A DNA stretch of 64,000 nt from Putridiphycobacter sp965367695 (GCA_965367695.1 CBDUKB010000001.1:1-64000), one strand, 5' to 3'; positions 7,903-17,117 are shown, counted from the stretch's first letter. Made by a program: numbers and translations. Notes: a model not told the origin generated them from the letters alone.

Positions 7903-9066
7903 ATGTCAGAAAAGAAAAGAATTGCGATTTTAGGATCGACTGGTTCAATTGGAACGCAAACATTAGAAGTAATTGCAGCAAATCCAGATTTGTTTGAAGT
8001 AACCGTACTGACAGCAAATCGAAATGCGGATTTATTGATTGCTCAAAGTCTGCAATTTAAACCAAATGCGGTGGTAATTGTTGATGAAAATTCTTATGAA
8101 AAAGTAAATGATGCTTTGTGGGAAAACGACATTAAAACCTACACAGGTGCAAAGGCACTAGAAGAAGTGGTTGAAATGGATGAAATTGACATTGTGCTGA
8201 CTGCATTGGTAGGATATGCAGGCTTAAAACCAACGATTCGAGCCATTGAAGCAAAAAAGACAATCGCATTGGCCAATAAAGAAACCATGGTAGTTGCCGG
8301 TGAAATGATCACCAAATTAGCCAAAGAAAATGCGGTAAACATATTCCCTGTTGATTCTGAGCATTCTGCCATTTTTCAATGTTTAGTTGGCGAATTTCAC
8401 AATAAAATCGAAAAAATATATTTAACGGCTTCGGGCGGACCATTTAGAGGGCGTTCTGCTGAACAATTAAAATCTATTACTAAAAGCCAAGCTTTAAAAC
8501 ATCCAAATTGGGAAATGGGTGCAAAAATCACCATTGATTCTGCCACCATGATGAATAAAGGACTGGAAGTAATTGAGGCCAAATGGTTATTTGGATTAAA
8601 AGATGAACAAATTGATGTAATTGTGCATCCACAATCTATCATTCATTCTTTAGTACAGTTCGAAGATGGCTCAATGAAAGCGCAAATGGGCTTGCCTGAC
8701 ATGAAATTACCCATACAATATGCTTTGACTTATCCCTTGAGAATTAAAACAGATTTTGAGCGATTTAACTTTATTAATTATCCTAACCTGACTTTTGAAC
8801 AGCCAGATTACGATACGTTTATTAATTTAAAATTGGCTTTTGATGCCATGAAAAAAGGAGGAAATGCAGCTTGTAGTTTAAATGCGGCAAATGAAGTTAC
8901 TGTGGCTGCTTTTTTAGCGGATAAAATTAGCTTTGTTGATATTGGTTTGATTAATCAAAAGGTGATGAATGCTTTTGAATTTATTGAAAAGCCAAGCTTA
9001 GAAGATTTATTTGAGACAGATAAAGTAACCAGGGAACTGACCACCCAATTGATAGCAAGTAATTAG
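7903..9066 (+). CDS. dxr: 1-deoxy-D-xylulose 5-phosphate reductoisomerase
   Basis: The second enzyme of the MEP isoprenoid pathway: it converts 1-deoxyxylulose 5-phosphate to 2-C-methylerythritol 4-phosphate with NADPH and a divalent metal, in the cytoplasm. The 387-residue protein shows the nucleotide-binding loop GSTGSIG at the N-terminus, the metal-ligand segment PVDSEHSA, the substrate loop around ASGGPFRG and HPNWEMG, and the third acidic metal ligand in NKGLEVIEA. Length is normal. It runs towards lspA and the two stop codons overlap by a few bases (9063-9066), so the genes are tightly convergent with no room for a terminator. Confidence 0.98.
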   Translation: MSEKKRIAILGSTGSIGTQTLEVIAANPDLFEVTVLTANRNADLLIAQSLQFKPNAVVIVDENSYEKVNDALWENDIKTYTGAKALEEVVEMDEIDIVLTALVGYAGLKPTIRAIEAKKTIALANKETMVVAGEMITKLAKENAVNIFPVDSEHSAIFQCLVGEFHNKIEKIYLTASGGPFRGRSAEQLKSITKSQALKHPNWEMGAKITIDSATMMNKGLEVIEAKWLFGLKDEQIDVIVHPQSIIHSLVQFEDGSMKAQMGLPDMKLPIQYALTYPLRIKTDFERFNFINYPNLTFEQPDYDTFINLKLAFDAMKKGGNAACSLNAANEVTVAAFLADKISFVDIGLINQKVMNAFEFIEKPSLEDLFETDKVTRELTTQLIASN

Positions 9067-9761
9067 TCTTCAGTTACCAATTCTTTTTCTTTGTTTTTTT
9101 GGCCGAAATTCTTTCTATATTTTAAGATTAATAATCCTACTCCGCAAGAGATTGAAAAATCAGCTATGTTCCAAATGGGTGGGAAAATTTCTTCACCTCC
9201 CAATCCAAATGGCATTTTTTGAGGCCAGGTAACAGTAAATCTCATCATGTCGACAACAGAGCCTAACATAAAGCCAGTCTCCCTTAACTTATCCGGAAAA
9301 TAAACGTCATTATCTGCATTGTATTCCATGACCCAATTGGTTCTAAATCTTTCGTCTAAATCAAAGTAAAAGTCATAAAACATACCATCAATTAAATTGC
9401 CAGTTGCACCAGCAAAAACAAGGGCAATAGCGACTAAAAAAAGTAAATTATGTTGGCCAGATAGAATAACTTTTCTAACGTAATATCCAATGCCAATAAT
9501 GGCTAATAACCTAAAGGTTGACAAAGCGTATTTTGCCCAAATTCCAGCACCAAACTCGGTACCAAATGCCATTCCTCTGTTTTCAATAAAATGTAATTCT
9601 ATAAATCCGTCAATTAAGGTGCGTGTTTCATAAGGATTAAAATGAGTCTTAATCCAAATTTTAAACACTTGGTCAATGAGTAGAATCAAAAGGACGATTC
9701 CGATAACCAAAATTGATTTTTGTGAAGTGGATAGCTTAACCTTGGGCATTTTTAGCTTCAA
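9063..9761 (-). CDS. lspA: Lipoprotein signal peptidase II
   Basis: The inner-membrane aspartic protease that cuts signal peptides of prolipoproteins. At 232 residues it is longer than the usual 160-170. Membrane segments lie near residues 17-35, 78-97, 103-122 and 195-214. Conserved motifs are NRGMAFG, GNLID, GSVVDMMRF and WNIADFSI. The likely catalytic pair is Asp171 and Asp201. About 38 extra residues sit between GNLID and GSVVD, which are normally almost adjacent; from memory similar insertions occur in other Bacteroidota. The start overlaps the end of the DksA-like gene by 26 nt; a Met at 9749 would reduce this to 14. Confidence 0.95.
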   Translation of the reverse strand: MKLKMPKVKLSTSQKSILVIGIVLLILLIDQVFKIWIKTHFNPYETRTLIDGFIELHFIENRGMAFGTEFGAGIWAKYALSTFRLLAIIGIGYYVRKVILSGQHNLLFLVAIALVFAGATGNLIDGMFYDFYFDLDERFRTNWVMEYNADNDVYFPDKLRETGFMLGSVVDMMRFTVTWPQKMPFGLGGEEIFPPIWNIADFSISCGVGLLILKYRKNFGQKNKEKELVTED

Positions 9762-10113
9762 TACTAAGCGTCGCGTGAGGAACTAATTTTAATCTTTCTT
9801 TTCTGATTAATTTCCCTGTCTCTCTGCAAATGCCATAAGTTTTGTTTTCAATTCTTCTTAAAGCATTTTCAAGGTTAGTAATAAACTTTTCTTGCCTTAC
9901 AGCCAATTGAGACATTTCTTCTCTTGACATGGTTTCAGAACCATCTTCCATCATGTTGAATGAACGACCAGTGTCATTGGTTCCATGGTCATCACTGTAG
10001 TCTAATTGACCACGTAACAACTTTAAATCTTCTTTTGCTTCAACTAATTTAGATTCTATTATTGTACGGAATTCTTTTAATTCCACGTCTGAATATCTTA
10101 CTAATTCTGCCAT
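9736..10113 (-). CDS. TraR/DksA-family protein with degenerate zinc finger
   Basis: A 125-residue protein. The N-terminal part is a long helical hairpin (about residues 8-90) with acidic residues near its tip (DYSDDHGTNDTGRS), as in DksA, which reaches into the RNA polymerase secondary channel. The C-terminal motif YGICRETGKLI...RLKLVPHATLSIEAK clearly belongs to the DksA/TraR zinc-finger region, but only Cys96 of the four expected cysteines is present, so it probably binds no zinc. A role in transcription control linked to (p)ppGpp is possible but not shown. It overlaps lspA, so the two form an operon. Confidence 0.85.
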   Translation of the reverse strand: MAELVRYSDVELKEFRTIIESKLVEAKEDLKLLRGQLDYSDDHGTNDTGRSFNMMEDGSETMSREEMSQLAVRQEKFITNLENALRRIENKTYGICRETGKLIRKERLKLVPHATLSIEAKNAQG

Positions 10114-10142
10114 TTTTAATGGTATTTATTATCAACAAGCGA

Positions 10143-10150
10143 CAAATATA
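10143..10150 (-). promoter_or_regulatory. TAnnTTTG element before the DksA-like gene and lspA
   Basis: TATATTTG on the minus strand, 29 nt before the start codon. No TTG is seen at the expected distance, so only half of the consensus is supported. Confidence 0.5.
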
Positions 10151-10274
10151 ATTTAATTATTTTTGTTTTTATGCCTTTGTCTAAAAATACTTATGTTTTA
10201 GACCTACAATTAGGGCTTTAATATAAAATCGGTTAAAAATCTAGTAAATATTTTCGTTTATGTTAAAAATAAGT

Positions 10275-10282
10275 TAAATTTG
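10275..10282 (+). promoter_or_regulatory. TAnnTTTG element before the PA-domain protein gene
   Basis: TAAATTTG lies 26 nt before the ATG at 10309. The upstream TTG is missing or weak. Confidence 0.5.
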
Positions 10283-10308
10283 TGTCACACACATTAAATT
10301 TAAAACTT

Positions 10309-12048
10309 ATGAAAAAATTATTACTTTCTTTTGTAGCCTTTGCAACTGCTTTAACAAGTATTGCTCAGGTTTCATTTTATGTTAATCCACCGTCTTCGAA
10401 CAGTGGTAATTATTCAGTAACCTGGGCAGATGATGCTGGTGGTGATTGGTCTATGCCAGATCCTACCGATCCTGCAAATGCGGTTGAAGATACCTTAGTG
10501 ATTGTACAAGGGATTGATTCTTTAGGATGTGATCCTTTAACAAACGGTGCTGAAATCAACGGACAAATTGCTGTAGTATGGAGAGGGGATTGTCAATTTG
10601 GAACCAAAGCTTTCAATGCGCAAAACGCTGGAGCTGTTGCTGTTGTAATTGTAAATCATTCTGGTGAGCCTGTTGGAATGGCTGGTGGAGATGACGGATT
10701 AAACGTTACTATCCCAGTTGTTATGATTTCTACAAGTACTGGAGATTTATTATACAATGAAATAATGAATGGTGGTACTGTTACTGCTTTTATTGGAAAC
10801 AAGTTTGGTTATTTTGCGAATGATATCGGAATTAACCAAAAAGATGTTTTAAGAGCAAGACAATATGCTACTCCATTGGCTTTAGCTGCTGATAATACAG
10901 AGTTTGACGTAAAAGTTGGTGCTTGGGTTTATAACTTTGGTGTAAACGATCAAACGAATGTAACTTTAAATGCAAAAGTAACTTTAAATGCGAGTGTATT
11001 GTATGATGAAACTTCAGCTGCAGTAGCTTCTTTAGTTTCTGGTGATAGTGTTTGGATTTCATTGCCAACTTTTTCTGAGAGTACTTATTCTCAAGATTTG
11101 TATGAAATGGAATACAGTATTACTTCTGATGCAACGGATGATTTTGACGCAGATAATGCTTTAAATTCTAATTTTTTATTCACGGATAATGAGTATTCAT
11201 ATTCAAGAATGGATCCAGCTACATTAGCACCAAACGGAAATCAATTTTTCCAACCAAGTGCTTTTGCTTCCACTTTTGGAGCTTGTATCCACTTCACTGA
11301 TGCTAACGCAAGTAGAAGAGCTGCTTTAGGGCTTACTTTTGCTGCAACAAGTTCAACTGGAAATTCTTTGGAAGGAGAAATTATATCTGTTGAAGGTTAT
11401 AAATGGGAAGATCCTATTACTGACATTAATGATCCAGGATTTGGAATTTCAGTTTTAAATGGAGTTGCGATTGGAGAATTTACTTATGCTAGTGATAGTC
11501 AACAAATGCCAATAAGTGTATTATTTGATGATCCTTTATTATTAGAAGACAATACACATTACATCTTTTGTGCAATTTCTTCAAGTCAAACTATTTTCTT
11601 AGGATTTGATAATGCTTTAGATTATGACGAAAATATTTCAGGAGCAGATGCAACTGGTACAATGCACGGAGATGGTCATGTAACTACATTGGTAAACAAT
11701 GATGGGGCTTATTCTGGATTAGGATTTGGTTCTGATTTATCAGCTGCTGTTGTATTAAATATGGTTGATCCTATTGAATTAGGAATTGATAACAACCAAG
11801 TTGAATTAGAGAAAGCATATCCAAACCCAGTAGTAAATACTTTAACAATTCCTTTAAATGGAGTTGATGGTACTGGAACTTTGAATATTGTTGATCTTTC
11901 AGGAAAATTAATTTCAACGCAACAAGTTAACTTGTCAGCTTCTAAATTATTAGTAGATGTATCAAGTATTGCAAATGGAATGTACGTATTTAACTTAAAA
12001 TTAGAAAACGGAAAATCTTCAACTTTCAATGTAGTTGTAAGTAAATAA
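10309..12048 (+). CDS. Secreted PA-domain protein with T9SS type A sorting domain
   Basis: A 579-residue exported protein. The start was set at ATG 10309 because MKKLLLSFVAFATALTSIAQ is a complete signal peptide; the frame extends upstream only by a TTG. Residues about 60-150 form a protease-associated (PA) domain: GQIAVVWRGDCQFGTKAFNAQ followed by AGAVAVVIVN and IPVVMIS. The middle is beta-rich with no known motif and no protease catalytic motif that I can find. The last 85 residues form a type A sorting domain (YPNPVVN, then GMYVFNLKLENG). PA domains usually bind peptides or cap a protease, so this may be a binding protein or a non-catalytic relative of secreted proteases. It has its own terminator. 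Confidence 0.85.
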   Translation: MKKLLLSFVAFATALTSIAQVSFYVNPPSSNSGNYSVTWADDAGGDWSMPDPTDPANAVEDTLVIVQGIDSLGCDPLTNGAEINGQIAVVWRGDCQFGTKAFNAQNAGAVAVVIVNHSGEPVGMAGGDDGLNVTIPVVMISTSTGDLLYNEIMNGGTVTAFIGNKFGYFANDIGINQKDVLRARQYATPLALAADNTEFDVKVGAWVYNFGVNDQTNVTLNAKVTLNASVLYDETSAAVASLVSGDSVWISLPTFSESTYSQDLYEMEYSITSDATDDFDADNALNSNFLFTDNEYSYSRMDPATLAPNGNQFFQPSAFASTFGACIHFTDANASRRAALGLTFAATSSTGNSLEGEIISVEGYKWEDPITDINDPGFGISVLNGVAIGEFTYASDSQQMPISVLFDDPLLLEDNTHYIFCAISSSQTIFLGFDNALDYDENISGADATGTMHGDGHVTTLVNNDGAYSGLGFGSDLSAAVVLNMVDPIELGIDNNQVELEKAYPNPVVNTLTIPLNGVDGTGTLNIVDLSGKLISTQQVNLSASKLLVDVSSIANGMYVFNLKLENGKSSTFNVVVSK

Positions 12049-12072
12049 GCAGTATTCTAAATAATAAAATTT

Positions 12073-12110
12073 AAACCACCTGTTACCAATGCGTAGCAGG
12101 TGGTTTTTTT
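12073..12110 (+). terminator. Terminator of the PA-domain protein gene
   Basis: A 14-bp stem (12073-12086 with 12093-12106, one G-U pair), 6-nt loop and T run to 12110. It is 24 nt after the stop. Confidence 0.92.
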
Positions 12111-12204
12111 ATTCGTTTAATTGGAATTTCTTCACAAATAATTCTAAACAAATTCCCTTTAATAAACATTCTAGATCACCTTATAATTAACAGATTTGTT
12201 TTGT

Positions 12205-12212
12205 TAATTTTG
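12205..12212 (+). promoter_or_regulatory. TAnnTTTG element before the M23-like lipoprotein gene
   Basis: TAATTTTG ends 12 nt before the ATG at 12225. This predicts a very short leader. No good TTG is present at the usual distance. Confidence 0.45.
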
Positions 12213-12224
12213 GCAAAAAAACAC

Positions 12225-13502
12225 ATGTATAAACTTTCACTCCTATTTTTAGGGTTCCTTTTTATAATTGGCTGTAAAAATGAAGCAAAAACCAAAAAGA
12301 AAGAAGTAATAGCAGTGATTGATTCAGTTGTACCATCTCAAGTGGAATATGAGTTTGTATTAGACTCCTTTATTGTTCACCACGACACCATTGCACCCAA
12401 CAGTACTTTAAGTCATTTATTAGCACCCTATGGTATATCTCAATGGTTCATTAATATAGCAGCAGAATTAGCAGCTGACAGTAGCATAGGATTAAAATAT
12501 GTAACAACTGGAACGCCAGTTTTATTATTGCAAAATAAAAAAGATACTGCACATCACTTATTGTACTGTATTTATCCAAAAAATGAAATTGAATATGTGA
12601 TTTTTAATTTTTCTGATTCAGTTGAAGTTGAATTAAAAGTGAAGCCACATACCATTGAAGAAAGAATTTTAAGTGGAGAAATAGTGGCCAATTCCAATTT
12701 AACTGTAGCGATTAATCAACAATTAAAAAACATTAACATGACAGGTGAAATGGCGGAAGAAATATCAGGTCTTTTTGCTTGGACAATCGACTTCTTTAAA
12801 TTGCATCCAGGAGATAAATTTAAAGTCATTTACAATGAAAAAAGTGTAGATGGTGAACCTTATGATGTTGGGGATATCAAATACGCTTATTTCAAACACC
12901 AAAATAATGAGTTTTATTCCTTTTTTTATGTGTTAGATAGTGCTAAAAATAAAGTCGGTGTTTTTGATGAGAATGGAAAAGAAATGAAAAGACAGTTTTT
13001 AATGGCACCCGTTAAATATTCAAGAATCAGTTCAAGTTTCACCAATCGAAGATTTCATCCTGTTCAAAGAAGGTGGAAATCGCATTTAGGAACCGATTAT
13101 GCCGCGCCAAAAGGTACGCCAATTTGGTCTACTGCTGATGGTTATGTAATAGCTGCCGCATATACACGCGGAAACGGAAATTATGTAAAGGTTAAACATA
13201 ACGATACTTACACCACCCAATATTTACACATGACAGGTTTTGCCGCAGGAATTCGAAAAGGAGTTTATGTAAAGCAAGGACAAGTCATAGGTTTTGTTGG
13301 CAGTACTGGCTTGGCAACAGGTCCACATGTTTGTTATCGTTTTTGGAAAAATGGAAAACAAATCAATCACAGGGCTGAAAAATTCCAACCTTCCACCCCA
13401 ATGCCAGATTCATTATTACAAGATTATTTGAAATTTATTGCACCGATTAAAGAAAAATTAGATCAGACTAAAATAACCCCTTATATCAAGGAAAAGAAAT
13501 AG
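12225..13502 (+). CDS. M23-family (LytM-like) lipoprotein with altered zinc motif
   Basis: A 425-residue lipoprotein with signal MYKLSLLFLGFLFIIGC (lipidated Cys17). The start at ATG 12225 is preferred over an in-frame upstream TTG because it gives a proper signal peptide. The N-terminal half resembles the OapA/LysM-like region of cell-wall endopeptidases (APYGISQWFI, LHPGDKFKVIY). The C-terminal M23 domain has HxxxD (SHLGTD), the TADG and GNGNYVKV strands, YLHM and GxVGSTGLATGPH. The last motif, normally HxH, reads His-Val-Cys (GPHVCYRF), so one zinc ligand is Cys. It may still bind zinc or may be a regulatory, non-catalytic relative. It lies ahead of purH and the rod-shape operon, fitting a cell-wall role. 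Confidence 0.88.
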   Translation: MYKLSLLFLGFLFIIGCKNEAKTKKKEVIAVIDSVVPSQVEYEFVLDSFIVHHDTIAPNSTLSHLLAPYGISQWFINIAAELAADSSIGLKYVTTGTPVLLLQNKKDTAHHLLYCIYPKNEIEYVIFNFSDSVEVELKVKPHTIEERILSGEIVANSNLTVAINQQLKNINMTGEMAEEISGLFAWTIDFFKLHPGDKFKVIYNEKSVDGEPYDVGDIKYAYFKHQNNEFYSFFYVLDSAKNKVGVFDENGKEMKRQFLMAPVKYSRISSSFTNRRFHPVQRRWKSHLGTDYAAPKGTPIWSTADGYVIAAAYTRGNGNYVKVKHNDTYTTQYLHMTGFAAGIRKGVYVKQGQVIGFVGSTGLATGPHVCYRFWKNGKQINHRAEKFQPSTPMPDSLLQDYLKFIAPIKEKLDQTKITPYIKEKK

Positions 13503-13593
13503 TTTTTCACGCAAATAATCGAATATCAGCTTCGAATACTAAAAAATACTTGAATTAATTAAGTTTTCAACAAAATTATCCTAGTATTTATCC

Positions 13594-13601
13594 TAAATTT
13601 G
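13594..13601 (+). promoter_or_regulatory. TAnnTTTG element before purH
   Basis: TAAATTTG, 27 nt before the chosen purH ATG. The TTG partner is not evident. Confidence 0.45.
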
Positions 13602-13628
13602 CAGACATATTTCCAAGGGCAAACTAGA

Positions 13629-15158
13629 ATGGCAGAAGTAAAAAAGATTAAAAATGCGCTAATTTCCGTATTTAGCAAAGATGGATTGGATCCAATTGTA
13701 AAAAAATTAAACGATTTAGGAGTTGTAATTTATTCAACTGGAGGCACACAATCTCATATCGAAAATTTAGGAATATCAGTAGTTCCTGTAGAGGAATTAA
13801 CTTCCTATCCTTCAATTTTAGGAGGGAGAGTAAAAACATTACATCCAAAAATATTTGGTGGAATATTAAATCGTCGTGCATTGAGTTCAGACCAAGCACA
13901 AATTGCAGAATTCGAAATTCCTGAAATTGATTTAGTAATCGTGGATTTATATCCATTTGAAGATACCGTAAAATCGGGAGCGAGTCATGCTGATATCATT
14001 GAAAAAATTGATATTGGAGGTATTTCATTGATACGTGCAGCGGCCAAAAATTACCAAGATGTAGTGATTATTCCTTCTATGAATCAATATGAATCGTTTT
14101 TGTCAATACTTGAAAAAGGAAATGGCGAAACAAGTATAGCAGAGAGAAAGACATTTGCTGGCGAAGCTTTCAATGTTTCTTCGCATTACGATACACATAT
14201 TTTTAATTATTTTGAGCCTACACAAAAAGAAAGCTTTAAGCAAAGTATTAATCAACCGAATGCATTAAGATATGGTGAGAACCCACATCAACACGGCACA
14301 TTTTATGGAGATTTAGCAGCTATTTTTGATAAATTACATGGCAAAGAATTGTCGTATAATAATTTATTGGATGTAGATGCAGCAGTAAATTACATGAATG
14401 AATTTAAAGACAGCAAACCAACATTTGCAATTTTAAAACACAATAATGCTTGTGGTTTAGCAACTAGAAATACACTCCTGGAAGCTTATAATGACGCTTT
14501 AGCAGGAGATCCAGTTTCAGCTTTTGGAGGAATATTAATTTCTAATAAAAAAATTGACTTGGCAACAGCCAATGAAATTCACAAATTGTTTTGTGAGGTG
14601 GTGATTGCGCCAGGGTATGAAGAAGCTGCTTTAGAAGTGTTAAAAGGAAAGAAAAACAGGGTGATTCTTGTTCAAAAAGAATGTGAATTACCGAAAAGCC
14701 AGTTTAGAACTATTTTGAATGGTGTTTTAGTGCAAGACAAAGATTTAATTACTGACCAAATAAAAGATTTTAAAACGGCAACAAAATTAAGTCCAAGTGA
14801 AACGGAATTGTCAGATTTGGAGTTTGCCAATAAATTGGTAAAACACACCAAGTCGAATACAATTGTTTTAGCTAAAAACAAACAATTGTTTGCTTGTGGA
14901 ACCGGTCAAACTTCAAGAGTAGATGCTTTAGAGCAGGCTATTCATAAAGCCAAGTCTTTTAATTTTGATTTAAATGGAGCGGTGATGGCATCAGATGCAT
15001 TTTTTCCTTTCCCTGATTGTGTAGAAATAGCAAAAAATGCAGGTATTTCAAGCGTTATTCAACCAGGAGGCTCAATAAAAGATCAATTGTCAATAGATTA
15101 TTGTGATGCGAATGGAATGAGCATGGTATTTACAGGAAATAGACATTTTAAACACTAA
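13629..15158 (+). CDS. purH: Bifunctional AICAR formyltransferase / IMP cyclohydrolase
   Basis: Carries out the last two steps of de novo purine synthesis: formyl transfer from 10-formyl-THF to AICAR, then ring closure to IMP. The 509-residue protein starts at ATG 13629 (MAEVKKIKNALISVF); a longer frame from 13599 has no support. The N-terminal MGS-like cyclohydrolase domain (about residues 1-190) shows STGGT and LGGRVKTLHP. The C-terminal transformylase domain shows LRYGENPHQ, KHNNACGLA, DPVSAFGG and FFPFPD...GISSVIQPGGS. Length is typical. It precedes mreB, an order seen in other Flavobacteriales as far as I recall. Confidence 0.97.
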   Translation: MAEVKKIKNALISVFSKDGLDPIVKKLNDLGVVIYSTGGTQSHIENLGISVVPVEELTSYPSILGGRVKTLHPKIFGGILNRRALSSDQAQIAEFEIPEIDLVIVDLYPFEDTVKSGASHADIIEKIDIGGISLIRAAAKNYQDVVIIPSMNQYESFLSILEKGNGETSIAERKTFAGEAFNVSSHYDTHIFNYFEPTQKESFKQSINQPNALRYGENPHQHGTFYGDLAAIFDKLHGKELSYNNLLDVDAAVNYMNEFKDSKPTFAILKHNNACGLATRNTLLEAYNDALAGDPVSAFGGILISNKKIDLATANEIHKLFCEVVIAPGYEEAALEVLKGKKNRVILVQKECELPKSQFRTILNGVLVQDKDLITDQIKDFKTATKLSPSETELSDLEFANKLVKHTKSNTIVLAKNKQLFACGTGQTSRVDALEQAIHKAKSFNFDLNGAVMASDAFFPFPDCVEIAKNAGISSVIQPGGSIKDQLSIDYCDANGMSMVFTGNRHFKH

Positions 15159-15230
15159 AATGAACTTTAACATAGAAAGTTAATTTGAAATTAATATATT
15201 AGTAAGCTTAATACAACGGAAAAATAAAGG

Positions 15231-16259
15231 ATGGGACTATTTGATTTTTTATCACAAGAAATTGCCATAGATTTAGGTACGGCAAATACCCTAATAATAA
15301 TGAACGATAAAGTGGTTGTTGACGAACCAAGTATCGTGGCCAGGGATATTCAAAGTGGTAAAATTGTTGCAATTGGAAAGAAGGCGCAACAAATGCATGG
15401 TAAAACGCATAAATTAATTGAAACAGTTCGTCCCCTAAAAGACGGTGTAATTGCCGATTTTGAATCTGCCGAGCAAATGATTCGTGGTATGATCAAAATG
15501 ATTAATACTTCCTCACGATTATTTAATCCAAGTTTAAGAATGGTTATCTGTATTCCTTCAGGAATTACAGAAGTAGAAAAAAGAGCAGTGCGTGATTCTG
15601 CAGAACATGCTGGAGCGAAAGAAGTATTTTTAATTCACGAACCAATGGCTGCTGCCATTGGAATTGGAATTGATGTAATTGAACCAATGGGTAACATGAT
15701 TATTGATATCGGTGGAGGTACTTCAGAAATTGCTGTCATTGCATTGGGTGGAATTGTTTGTGATAAATCAATTAGAGTTGCTGGTGATGACTTTACACGT
15801 GATATTGAAGAATACATGCGTCGCCAACACAATATTTTGGTAGGAGAAAGAACAGCAGAACAAATTAAAATTGAAGTGGGTTCTGCCATCACTGAATTAC
15901 CAGAAGATCAAGCACCAGAACCTTATCCAGTTCGAGGTAGAGATTTAATGACTGGTATACCAAAAGAAATTATGATTTCCTATGGAGAAATTGCACATGC
16001 CTTAGATAAGAGTATTGCTAAAATTGAAGAGGCGATATTGAATGCACTTGAAATGACACCTCCAGAATTATCAGCAGATATATACAAAACAGGTATTTAT
16101 TTAGCAGGAGGAGGTTCAATGTTAAGAGGGTTAGATTATAGAATTTCTTTGAAAACAAAGTTGCCGGTGCATATTGCTGAAGATCCATTGAGAGCAGTAG
16201 CAAGAGGAACGAGTATTGCATTAAAAAATATTGATAAATTCCAATTCCTCGAAAGATAA
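15231..16259 (+). CDS. mreB: MreB, rod-shape-determining actin homologue
   Basis: A 342-residue bacterial actin that polymerises under the membrane and guides lateral wall synthesis. The first phosphate loop is AIDLGTANTLI near residue 12. The second is the IIDIGGGTSEIAV strand near residue 160, and the C-terminal adenosine loop is in IYLAGGGSMLRG. The hydrophobic DFLSQEIAIDL start fits membrane association. It heads the run mreB-mreC-mreD-mrdA-rodA; gaps and overlaps shorten from 36 nt to overlaps, which supports one operon. No terminator separates it from purH, 72 nt upstream. Confidence 0.97.
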   Translation: MGLFDFLSQEIAIDLGTANTLIIMNDKVVVDEPSIVARDIQSGKIVAIGKKAQQMHGKTHKLIETVRPLKDGVIADFESAEQMIRGMIKMINTSSRLFNPSLRMVICIPSGITEVEKRAVRDSAEHAGAKEVFLIHEPMAAAIGIGIDVIEPMGNMIIDIGGGTSEIAVIALGGIVCDKSIRVAGDDFTRDIEEYMRRQHNILVGERTAEQIKIEVGSAITELPEDQAPEPYPVRGRDLMTGIPKEIMISYGEIAHALDKSIAKIEEAILNALEMTPPELSADIYKTGIYLAGGGSMLRGLDYRISLKTKLPVHIAEDPLRAVARGTSIALKNIDKFQFLER

Positions 16260-16295
16260 TATCGGGGAAAAACTAAAGAAGCATTCAACCATAAC

Positions 16296-17117
16296 ATGAG
16301 AAATCTATTTAAGTTTTTAAAACGTTTTAGAAATTTTTTGATTTTTCTTGTTTTACAAATTTTTATACTGAGCCTTTTCTTTAATAGTAAAAACTACCAC
16401 AAGGCAAGTTTTGTTAATTCTACCAATGCAATTTCAAGTTGGTTCTTACAAAAAAGGTACAATATTACCCGTCATTTCGACCTGGCAAAAAACAATGAAT
16501 TATTAGCAAGTGAGAATGCAGAATTAATGGGGAAACTACCCATGAGTTATTACGCATTGCAGCAGCAATTATTTCAAATAAACGATTCTGTTTATGAACA
16601 ACAATATCAGTTTTTAGCAGCAACGGTTATCAATTTTTCTAATCACAAATTAAACAATTACGCCACCATTAACAAAGGTAGTTTAGCTGGAATTGAAAAG
16701 GATATGGGAGTGATTGTTTCCAATGGAATTATTGGTTTTGTAATTGATGTCTCTCCCCATTATTCAATTGTAAGAACACTTTTGTCGGAAAGAATTAATA
16801 TTATCGTTCAAGTAAACAACATAATGGGTAGTTTAGATTGGAATGGGCGAGACATGCACCTTGGAAAAATAAAGGGAATCACTTCAAGCGCTCAAATTGT
16901 TGCTGGTGATACGGTTTATACAAAAGGAAGTAATGGGCATTTTCCAGCAGGTATTCCTATTGGAGTTGTAAATGAAGCTAGGATAGAAAATGGTGCTGCA
17001 ACATTAACCATTAATATTGAGTTCACTGCAGATTTTGGTGCATTGGGACATGTATATGTGGTGAAAAATATATTTAAACAAGAAAAAGACAAGTTAGAGG
17101 AGGCTTATTATGAATAA
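16296..17117 (+). CDS. mreC: MreC, rod-shape-determining protein
   Basis: A 273-residue bitopic protein. A basic N-terminus and one membrane helix (about residues 14-29) are followed by a helical dimerisation region (residues 60-95) and the periplasmic beta-barrel core (LAATVINFS, NKGSLAGIEKDMGVI, GIIGFVIDVSPHYSIVRTLL). It links cytoplasmic MreB to the periplasmic elongation synthases. It overlaps mreD by 8 nt. Confidence 0.94.
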   Translation: MRNLFKFLKRFRNFLIFLVLQIFILSLFFNSKNYHKASFVNSTNAISSWFLQKRYNITRHFDLAKNNELLASENAELMGKLPMSYYALQQQLFQINDSVYEQQYQFLAATVINFSNHKLNNYATINKGSLAGIEKDMGVIVSNGIIGFVIDVSPHYSIVRTLLSERINIIVQVNNIMGSLDWNGRDMHLGKIKGITSSAQIVAGDTVYTKGSNGHFPAGIPIGVVNEARIENGAATLTINIEFTADFGALGHVYVVKNIFKQEKDKLEEAYYE

